Of a stretch of DNA of 12,489 nt, positions 8,653 to 12,489 are shown piece by piece. This stretch comes from Candidatus Albibeggiatoa sp. nov. BB20 (GTDB lineage Bacteria > Pseudomonadota > Gammaproteobacteria > Beggiatoales > Beggiatoaceae), in contig JADGDW010000141.1 in assembly GCA_016744725.1 (NCBI GenBank), positions 1 through 12,489 on the forward strand. Reading direction: 5' to 3'. The number at the start of each line of letters is the position of its first letter. Position 1 is the stretch's first letter. The notes below the pieces were generated by a model that saw only the letters and a list, made by a program, of their open reading frames with translations, was not told the DNA's origin and searched no databases. Made by a program: the position numbers and the translations under genes.

Positions 8653-9303
8653 ATGAATAGCGTAATATATATTGATGAAAAGCCTCTTGATGAATTATTA
8701 CAATTGTTTAATTGTGATATATCTGATGATATTGATTTTTATACAGTAATTGCCTATAGTATTGGAATATCAGATATCAATTACTTAATTAAAAATATAA
8801 CACAATTCAATAGAAATCAACTTATTGGTATTATTTTCGCCTTTTCTCATATTTCTGAGCCTGCTAAAAAAATTGAATCCATTCTTGATAGTCTAGTTGC
8901 CACTGATAATCCAACAATTTTAGATGATTCTATGATTCTATCTGCAGTTATACGGGTTCTTCGTCTTCGAGGAAAACAAGGTAGGTGGGACAATATACAA
9001 AAATATCTATATCACAATTCAATATATATAAGGGGAGCTTGTTTGGAGTATGCGGCTTTTTCTTTACCTGTGGATATATCAATGGAGCTATTAATTTTTG
9101 GTTTAGATGATAAGGATGCAATTGTTCGTGAAGTAGCAATGGATGAGATTTTAGACTTAACGATAGAAGAGAATTTTCCCGAAAAATGGTTGAGTAAGAT
9201 AATTAATAAATTTAGAGATTTACTAACTGATAATGATGAATATATAAGAGGTTATGCCCAATCATCATTAGAATCTTTAACTAAGGAAAATTTAGCGCGG
9301 TAG
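8653..9303 (+). CDS. HEAT-repeat protein, probable immunity protein for the first toxin tip
   Basis: This 216-residue protein has no signal peptide or membrane helix and is mostly helical. Its second half shows HEAT-type repeat spacing: HNSIYIRGACLEYAA (about 117-131), DDKDAIVREVAMDEI (about 152-166) and DNDEYIRGYAQSSLE (about 196-210). It is acidic, which would suit binding the lysine-rich tip upstream. HEAT-like proteins are known among immunity proteins of polymorphic toxin systems, so position and fold support that role, but no specific family is recognised. It starts 115 nt after the toxin stop, with AGGA at 8641-8644 eight bases before the ATG; the gap leaves room for its own promoter. 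The gene is markedly A+T-rich compared with the 5' half of the carrier gene. Its last codons (Leu-Ala-Arg, stop TAG) lie in a dispersed repeat, so the native C-terminus may have been replaced by repeat insertion. Confidence 0.75.
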   Translation: MNSVIYIDEKPLDELLQLFNCDISDDIDFYTVIAYSIGISDINYLIKNITQFNRNQLIGIIFAFSHISEPAKKIESILDSLVATDNPTILDDSMILSAVIRVLRLRGKQGRWDNIQKYLYHNSIYIRGACLEYAAFSLPVDISMELLIFGLDDKDAIVREVAMDEILDLTIEENFPEKWLSKIINKFRDLLTDNDEYIRGYAQSSLESLTKENLAR

Positions 9304-9336
9304 ATTGGATTGATAAACGAAGCCCAACATTTATTT
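9294..9336 (+). repeat. GGTTGGGTT-type dispersed repeat, copy 1 (diverged)
   Basis: AGCGCGGTAGATTGGATTG followed by ACGAAGCCCAACATTTATT is a diverged copy of the element at 10543, 11052 and 12438. It overlaps the 3' end of the HEAT-repeat gene and supplies its stop codon. In better-preserved copies GTTGGG pairs with CCCAAC as a short hairpin. Confidence 0.75.
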
Positions 9337-9337
9337 A

Positions 9338-9465
9338 GCTCGTTCCCAAGTTCTGAGGCTGTAAAAGAACTGTAAAAATAACGATTTTAATGATTGTAAA
9401 TTGTTGATTTTACACAGTCCTAAATCGAAAAAACGTAGTTCTTTTACAGCCTCTCTACTTGGTAA
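9338..9465 (+). repeat. REP-like hairpin interrupted by a MITE-like insertion, copy 1
   Basis: GCTCG then TTCCCAAGT at 9343-9351 and ACTTGGTAA at 9457-9465 are the two arms of a hairpin whose original loop was TCT. One arm base differs from the perfect TTACCAAGT. The loop is split by a 99-bp inverted-repeat element and TCT appears on both sides of it. The hairpin belongs to the same GCTCGTTACCAA family as the RAYT ends immediately downstream. Confidence 0.75.
9355..9453. mobile_element. 99-bp MITE-like element with 17-bp terminal inverted repeats, copy 1
   Basis: The ends GAGGCTGTAAAAGAACT (9355-9371) and AGTTCTTTTACAGCCTC (9437-9453) are perfect reverse complements. TCT lies directly outside each end (9352-9354, 9454-9456), consistent with a 3-bp target duplication. 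The interior is A+T-rich and non-coding. The ends resemble no transposase made in this window, so mobilisation would need a transposase elsewhere. A second 99-bp copy is at 10621. Confidence 0.75.
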
Positions 9466-9467
9466 TA

Positions 9468-9519
9468 GCTCGTTACCAAATTCTATTTGGTAATGCCTGT
9501 CTATCAAGCTCTGCTTGAA
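9468..9519 (+). repeat. Left 52-bp inverted repeat of the RAYT unit
   Basis: This 52-base segment matches the reverse complement of 10080-10131 with one mismatch. It contains two hairpins with TCT loops: TTACCAAAT/ATTTGGTAA (9473-9493) and TCAAGC/GCTTGA (9504-9518). Subterminal hairpins are the expected recognition structures of HUH Y1 transposases, so these are probably the ends or REP substrates of the neighbouring enzyme. Confidence 0.85.
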
Positions 9520-9539
9520 GAAAGATAAAGAAATCTCAC

Positions 9540-10076
9540 ATGGGACGAAGTCGCTATAAAATCCTGAATGAGCAATACCCCCATTTTCACACATGCACTG
9601 TGGTAGGTTGGCAACCTATATTCACTCGAACTGATTCTGTGCAAATTCTATTAGATAGTTTCGTATGGCTACAGGAAAATACTGACTTCCAACTTCATGC
9701 TTACGTTATTTTAGAAAATCATTTACACTTCATATCAACAGCAACCCAACATAGCAAACGTATTCAACAGTTTAAAGGATATACTGCAAGGCGTATTATC
9801 GACTTATTAGAAGAAAAGCACGTCACAACCATATTAAGACATTTAGCTTTTTACAAGCGCAAAGATAAAACAAAAAGCCGCTACCAATTGTGGCAAGAAG
9901 GTTCGCATCCACAAGAATTGTCAACAAAAAGTCTGTTTGAACAACGCTTAAACTACATTCACCACAATCCTGTCAAACGCGGCTATGTAGAACAATCAGA
10001 ACATTGGCGTTATTCAAGTGCTAAAGACTATCTAACGCAAACAACAGGTCTCATTCCTATTCATGTTTTATATTGA
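9540..10076 (+). CDS. REP-associated tyrosine transposase (RAYT, Y1/HUH family)
   Basis: This 178-residue single-strand DNA transposase-like enzyme is related to IS200/IS605 TnpA. The start MGRSRYKILNEQYPHFHTCTVVGWQPIF is typical of the family in style, and ENHLHFI (about residues 60-66) is the HUH metal site, with HLH. The tyrosine in FKGYTARRI (about residue 82) is the likely nucleophile. The C-terminal half has RLNYIHHNPVKRGYV and WRYSSAKDYL, typical of RAYTs. The length is normal and the frame is open, so it may be active. The ATG at 9540 is conserved in the broken copy at 10778; the upstream purine-rich AAGAAAGATAAAG is a weak ribosome-binding site. The gene lies between 52-bp inverted repeats with hairpins. 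Known RAYTs are linked to spread of REP/BIME repeats, so this one is a good candidate for moving the GCTCGTTACC hairpins here. Confidence 0.92.
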   Translation: MGRSRYKILNEQYPHFHTCTVVGWQPIFTRTDSVQILLDSFVWLQENTDFQLHAYVILENHLHFISTATQHSKRIQQFKGYTARRIIDLLEEKHVTTILRHLAFYKRKDKTKSRYQLWQEGSHPQELSTKSLFEQRLNYIHHNPVKRGYVEQSEHWRYSSAKDYLTQTTGLIPIHVLY

Positions 10077-10079
10077 CTA

Positions 10080-10131
10080 TTCAAGCAGAGCTTGATGGAC
10101 AGGCATTACCAAATAGAATTTGGTAACGAGC
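10080..10131 (-). repeat. Right 52-bp inverted repeat of the RAYT unit
   Basis: This is the reverse complement of 9468-9519 with a single difference. It starts three bases after the RAYT stop codon. It holds the same two hairpins in mirror order: TCAAGC/GCTTGA near the gene and TTACCAAAT/ATTTGGTAA outside. Confidence 0.85.
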
Positions 10132-10340
10132 TAAATTAAACTAAATATTTGCTTATTCAAGTATGGATATTTGGAGTTTGATTGAGAGTACTTCCTAGCT
10201 TCCAGCAATTGTTATTATATTTTTGCTTTGTCCCAAAAATAATTCTTTTGGTAAAATTTTGCTTTGAAACTTAGGTGTTTTTATAGTATATACAACAATA
10301 TCAGTTTGTTTTAGCATTATAAAGTGGGCAGTAACTATCA
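10132..10340. other. A+T-rich spacer with no recognised gene
   Basis: I see no long frame, RNA gene or copy of the local repeats here. All forward frames are interrupted by stops. The end of the stretch (TATAGTATATAC near 10280 and following A+T-rich DNA) could hold a promoter for the small ORF at 10341, but no specific pair of elements can be defended. Confidence 0.4.
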
Positions 10341-10514
10341 ATGAAAAACATATGGATAAATATTGGCTTATCTATTCAAATATTGGGGCCTATAATTGTA
10401 TATGCTGTTTTTGATATTCAGAATTCTACAATATTACTAATAGCCTGTGGCATTATTTTCTCTATAGGGGGGCTTATACTTTTTTACAATGATTTTTATA
10501 GTCAACATAAATAA
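10341..10514 (+). CDS. Small two-helix membrane protein, unknown
   Basis: This ATG-initiated frame encodes 57 residues: MKNIWINIGL, then two hydrophobic stretches (about 6-24 and 30-49) split by the polar turn FDIQNST, then a short tail YNDFYSQHK. The pattern is a helical hairpin with a small loop. I recognise no family. No good ribosome-binding site is seen: GGGCA at 10326-10330 is rather far from the ATG. It sits alone between the RAYT unit and the next repeat, in the block that separates the two toxin cassettes. It could be a small membrane immunity protein left from a lost cassette, or a chance frame in A+T-rich DNA. Confidence 0.4.
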   Translation: MKNIWINIGLSIQILGPIIVYAVFDIQNSTILLIACGIIFSIGGLILFYNDFYSQHK

Positions 10515-10542
10515 CTTAGCTTGGCTCATTACTATGCGTGGT

Positions 10543-10593
10543 AGCGTGGTAGGTTGGGTTGAGGAACGAAGCCCAACATCTATTGTTTAAGAA
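10543..10593 (+). repeat. GGTTGGGTT-type dispersed repeat, copy 2
   Basis: AGCGTGGTAGGTTGGGTTG, then AGGAACGAAGCCCAACATC, then TATTGTTTAAGAA. It differs from the copy at 11052 at a single base. GTTGGG and CCCAAC can pair. It starts 28 bases after the small ORF ends. Confidence 0.85.
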
Positions 10594-10603
10594 AACTGCG
10601 ATA

Positions 10604-10731
10604 GCTCGTTACCAAGTTCTGAGGCTGTAAAAGAACTGCAAAAATAACGATTTTAATGATCGTAAGTTGTTGATTTTACACAATCCTAAATCGAAAAAAC
10701 GTGGTTCTTTTACAGCCTCTCTACTTGGTAA
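10604..10731 (+). repeat. REP-like hairpin interrupted by a MITE-like insertion, copy 2
   Basis: TTACCAAGT (10609-10617) and ACTTGGTAA (10723-10731) are perfect complementary arms. The loop TCT is duplicated on both sides of the 99-bp insertion. In this copy the right arm continues directly to the TCAAGC/GCTTGA hairpin (10742-10756) upstream of the broken RAYT, without the extra uninterrupted hairpin seen at 9473-9493. Confidence 0.8.
10621..10719. mobile_element. 99-bp MITE-like element with 16-bp terminal inverted repeats, copy 2
   Basis: The ends GAGGCTGTAAAAGAAC (10621-10636) and GTTCTTTTACAGCCTC (10704-10719) are perfect inverted repeats. TCT flanks both ends (10618-10620 and 10720-10722). 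It has the same length as the copy at 9355, differing by a few substitutions, and sits at the identical place in the host hairpin. It probably duplicated together with the surrounding RAYT leader rather than inserting twice. Confidence 0.75.
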
Positions 10732-10777
10732 TGCCTGCCTATCAAGCTCTGCTTGAAGAAAGATAAAGAAACCTAAC

Positions 10778-11039
10778 ATGGGACGAAGTCGCTATAAAAT
10801 CCTGAATTGAATGAGCAATACCCCCATTTTCACACATGCACTGTGGTAGGTTGGCAACCTATATTTACTCGAACCGATTCTGTGCAAATTCTATTAGATA
10901 GTTTCGTATGGCTACAGGAAAATACTGACTTTCAACTTCATGCTTACGTTATTTTAGAAAATCATTTACACTTCATATCAACAGCAACCCAACATAGCAA
11001 ACGTATTCAACAGTTTAAAGGATATACTGCAAGGCGTAT
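10778..11039 (+). pseudogene. Broken second RAYT copy (frameshifted and 3'-truncated)
   Basis: The sequence is nearly identical to the 5' half of the intact RAYT from its ATG at 9540. A five-base insertion (TTGAA, about 10807-10811) changes CTGAATGAGC to CTGAATTGAATGAGC and creates a TGA stop at 10808-10810. Downstream the original frame stays open through the HLH site and the GYTARR tyrosine region, but homology ends at 11039, where the repeat GCTCGTTACCAAGCGCGG takes over. The C-terminal half (from IIDLLEEK) is missing. No functional enzyme is expected. The few substitutions relative to the intact gene suggest a recent duplication. Confidence 0.9.
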
Positions 11040-11040
11040 G

Positions 11041-11102
11041 GCTCGTTACCAAGCGCGGTAGGTTGGGTTGAGGAACGAAGCCCAACATCTATTGTTTAAG
11101 AA
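11041..11102 (+). repeat. Half REP hairpin plus GGTTGGGTT-type repeat, copy 3
   Basis: GCTCGTTACCAAG, one arm of the REP-like hairpin, runs directly into GCGCGGTAGGTTGGGTTGA and the rest of the repeat to GTTTAAGAA. The same composite occurs at 12426-12488 with only three base differences, so this 62-bp unit forms direct repeats on the two sides of the silent toxin cassette. A TTG inside it (11068) opens the frame that reads into the cassette, but residues encoded here are repeat, not protein family sequence. Confidence 0.85.
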
Positions 11103-11922
11103 TGTTGCAATTTTGTTGAGCTTCCTTCGTCAGCACAACCTACGCGGGCTATTGCCTTTAGTGAAAGTAACAGAAGGCACTAAACAAGATATCATCAATT
11201 TTGTGAATGCTGGTAATGGTGTCGTTATTCATGAAGAAAGTATTACTGTAGATGGTTGGATAGGCATGGGTTATATTGCGACTGATTCTACAACAGGTGC
11301 AGGAGCTTATCGGATTACTGGAGGGGATAATGGTGGTGCAATAATGACTGGTGTTTTGTTGAAAGCAAAACTTAAAAAGGCTTTGAAGATTGGGCTTGCT
11401 GGTATTATAGCTTTGCTTTTACCTAAAGACCCTTGCGAACCAGGTTCACTAGTGTTAAGTGTTATTGCAATAACAATTGTATTTGGAGCTATATTAGCAC
11501 TTCTTAACTCAAATCCTGTATTGGCTGCAGCGGCTAAAGGTTTAAATGTTAGAAAAGCAATGTCTGAGGCATTAATAGCTACTTTCGTTATGACGTCAGC
11601 AACAAATGCTATGGCTGATGATGGTGAAGGTGATGATTGTGAAACAAAATGTGACCCAGAACCAGATACTCTGTGCTGGTCGTATGATCATGAAGGAGCT
11701 GCTCATCCAACACGACCTGATGGTCAAAAACGGACTCCTCATTACCATACCTGGAAACACAATCTAGCAAAAGCAAAAAAGAGATGTTTCTGGAATAAAA
11801 GATTAGATGCAGAATTTACATACTCTCCTGAATTTGATGAGAATGTAGAATTGATGATGAAACCATGTTATTACTATGAGTCTTGGTGGAATGTTCATGG
11901 CAGAAGAAACAGAGGTTCGTAA
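11068..11922 (+). CDS. Silent (orphan) pre-toxin/toxin cassette lacking its own N-terminus
   Basis: The open frame is 284 codons from a TTG, but the first 27 residues come from repeats; genuine coding homology begins at 11149-11151 (LLPLVK). Residues 28-185 match residues 785-941 of the carrier: VNAGNGVVIHEESITVDGW, TGAGAYRITGGDNGG, PKDPC, a hydrophobic helix and a second one ending NAMADD. After that the tip is unrelated to the first: about 100 residues with CETKC, HPTRPDGQKRTPHYHTWKHN and RCFWNKR. It is rich in His, Trp, Cys and Arg, suggesting a nuclease or metal-dependent enzyme, but I cannot assign a family. There is no signal peptide at the start, carrier domain or credible ribosome-binding site, so it is probably not made as a full toxin until it recombines onto the 3' end of the carrier gene. 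A 3' gene overlaps its end. An internal ATG in the second hydrophobic segment could allow a short form, with a weak initiation site. Confidence 0.75.
   Translation: MRNEAQHLLFKNVAILLSFLRQHNLRGLLPLVKVTEGTKQDIINFVNAGNGVVIHEESITVDGWIGMGYIATDSTTGAGAYRITGGDNGGAIMTGVLLKAKLKKALKIGLAGIIALLLPKDPCEPGSLVLSVIAITIVFGAILALLNSNPVLAAAAKGLNVRKAMSEALIATFVMTSATNAMADDGEGDDCETKCDPEPDTLCWSYDHEGAAHPTRPDGQKRTPHYHTWKHNLAKAKKRCFWNKRLDAEFTYSPEFDENVELMMKPCYYYESWWNVHGRRNRGS
11114..11146 (-). repeat. Inverted, diverged GGTTGGGTT-type repeat
   Basis: Read on the minus strand this is CCGCGTAGGTTGTGCTGACG followed by AAGGAAGCTCAAC, a variant of GCGCGGTAGGTTGGGTTGAGG. With copy 3 it makes an inverted pair with an 11-base gap, like a BIME doublet. 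It ends four bases before homology to the carrier gene begins at 11151. Confidence 0.65.
11151..11622 (+). repeat. Pre-toxin constant segment, copy 2 (silent cassette)
   Basis: This is the direct repeat of 7835-8303. Relative to that copy it has net one extra codon (two gains and one loss, all whole codons), so crossover products remain in frame. The offset is 3316 bases at the left edge and 3319 at the right edge, which is the size of the predicted deletion. Confidence 0.85.
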
Positions 11923-12427
11923 TATTATGAGTGAATTTGTTTCGACTGGGCTGAATATTAAGAAACTATATTCAGGCTTCATCCCATCTGCTGGTTCAGC
12001 TGCTTGGGAACGTGATATTGCATTATTTGAATCAGTTAAAGCAGAGTTTGGGCTGTATCAAAATTTTATGCAATTGCTTGATTCTGAAAGTGAAAAAAAT
12101 TTTAGGAAGTTAGGAGGCTTTATCCTTTCAGAAAGCAAGTCAGTACTTATATCTTTAGATATATTAAAGACAACCTTAGATGCTATAGAGTATTTAGACG
12201 AAGTATATTTACCAGCAGAGTGGAAATGGGAAATATTAGGCTTAGATGTATGTGAGGCTAATGGGCTTTATTCATTTTTGGAAATGACTAGTATTGATGG
12301 TAAGTTTAAATTGTTTAAGGAAGAACAATTGCTTGACGCACTTACAGCATGTGAAAAAGCAAACTTTGCAATTCCTGAACACTCACCCTTTGTTGTTGCT
12401 CGATTAAGGAGACTTATATCTATATAG
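11897..12427 (+). CDS. Probable immunity protein for the silent toxin tip (unknown family)
   Basis: From the ATG at 11897 the product is 176 residues: no signal peptide or membrane helix, acidic overall, mixed helix and strand (AAWERDIALFESVKAEFGLY; DEVYLPAEWKWEILGLDV). I do not recognise a family. GGTGGA at 11885-11890 is six bases before this ATG, making it the best start; in-frame ATGs at 11876 and 11891 lie upstream and one at 11927 would begin four bases after the toxin stop. With the 11897 start it overlaps the toxin frame by 26 bases, typical of tightly coupled toxin-immunity pairs. The acidic character contrasts with the basic, His-rich tip. TAG at 12425-12427 lies at the edge of the next dispersed repeat. 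If the upstream frame is silent, this gene would need its own promoter inside the cassette; none can be pointed out. Confidence 0.7.
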   Translation: MAEETEVRNIMSEFVSTGLNIKKLYSGFIPSAGSAAWERDIALFESVKAEFGLYQNFMQLLDSESEKNFRKLGGFILSESKSVLISLDILKTTLDAIEYLDEVYLPAEWKWEILGLDVCEANGLYSFLEMTSIDGKFKLFKEEQLLDALTACEKANFAIPEHSPFVVARLRRLISI

Positions 12428-12489
12428 CTCGTTACCAAGCACGGTAGGTTGGGTTGAGGAACAAAGCCCAACATTTATTGTTTAAGAAA
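12425..12489 (+). repeat. Half REP hairpin plus GGTTGGGTT-type repeat, copy 4
   Basis: TAGCTCGTTACCAAGCACGG, then TAGGTTGGGTTGAGGAACAA and the rest through TTTATTGTTTAAGAAA at the window edge. It nearly matches 11041-11102 and overlaps the stop codon of the preceding gene. The element may continue beyond the window. Confidence 0.85.

Noticed and set aside
9331..9594. Minus-strand 87-codon ORF across the repeat nest
   Set aside because: It reads through the MITE-like element and REP hairpins into the RAYT start; it is made of repeat sequence.
9603..9617. TAGGTTGGCAACCTA palindrome in the RAYT gene as another dispersed repeat copy
   Set aside because: It encodes the conserved VGWQP of the RAYT family, and only a few bases agree with the GGTTGGGTT-type element.
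11068..11150. TTG start and first 27 residues of the silent-cassette frame as real protein
   Set aside because: The sequence is the dispersed repeat plus an inverted copy; homology to the carrier begins only at 11149-11151 and no ribosome-binding site supports the TTG.
12268..12474. Minus-strand ORF at the right end
   Set aside because: It opposes the immunity candidate and extends into the repeat; no supporting feature.
9294..12489. Repeated units considered as a CRISPR array
   Set aside because: Only four copies at irregular distances of hundreds of bases, with genes in between; no short regular spacers.

Overview
The window looks like accessory DNA from a low-GC Gram-negative bacterium. 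Sec-exported giant proteins, FG-GAP/CARDB/transglutaminase architectures and a REP-associated tyrosine transposase (RAYT) with palindromic repeats are all common in gammaproteobacteria. The repeat-dense, A+T-rich style would suit large sulfur bacteria (Thiotrichales/Beggiatoaceae), but that placement is a guess. Every convincing gene is on the + strand. I saw no rRNA, tRNA or CRISPR array.

Layout. (1) 173-5392 encodes a 1739-residue exported multidomain protein: signal peptide, alpha/alpha-toroid repeats, a carboxypeptidase-regulatory-like beta domain, CARDB, an FG-GAP propeller, a second CARDB, Ig/macroglobulin-like domains and a second propeller-like region. (2) After an 88-nt gap holding a strong RNA hairpin, 5481-8537 encodes a 1018-residue exported protein: signal peptide, coiled-coil region, transglutaminase-like domain lacking the expected cysteine, long linker, conserved pre-toxin segment, hydrophobic segments and a 79-residue variable C-terminus. 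(3) 8653-9303 encodes a HEAT-repeat protein in the position of an immunity gene. (4) 9294-11146 is a repeat nest: four copies over the whole window of a GGTTGGGTT-type repeat, two REP-like hairpins each carrying a 99-bp MITE-like insertion in the loop, an intact RAYT between 52-bp inverted repeats, a 57-residue two-helix membrane ORF, and a frameshifted, truncated second RAYT. (5) 11151-11922 is a second, start-less copy of the pre-toxin segment fused to a different C-terminal domain, followed by an overlapping unknown ORF (11897-12427) and another copy of the repeat.

Interpretation. The second half reads as a polymorphic-toxin locus: a main exported transglutaminase-like carrier with its toxin tip and immunity gene, followed by a silent (orphan) toxin/immunity cassette. 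The two tips share a pre-toxin region and diverge immediately after the motif NAMADD. Direct-repeat recombination across the shared region would delete about 3.3 kb and put the second toxin, with its own immunity gene, in frame on the main carrier. The most unusual point is that in both copies the constant/variable boundary looks like a signal-peptidase cleavage site (hydrophobic helix, then AMA before acidic residues), suggesting a route for releasing the toxin tip. Toxicity, immunity and release are all inferred from architecture; neither tip could be assigned to a named toxin family.
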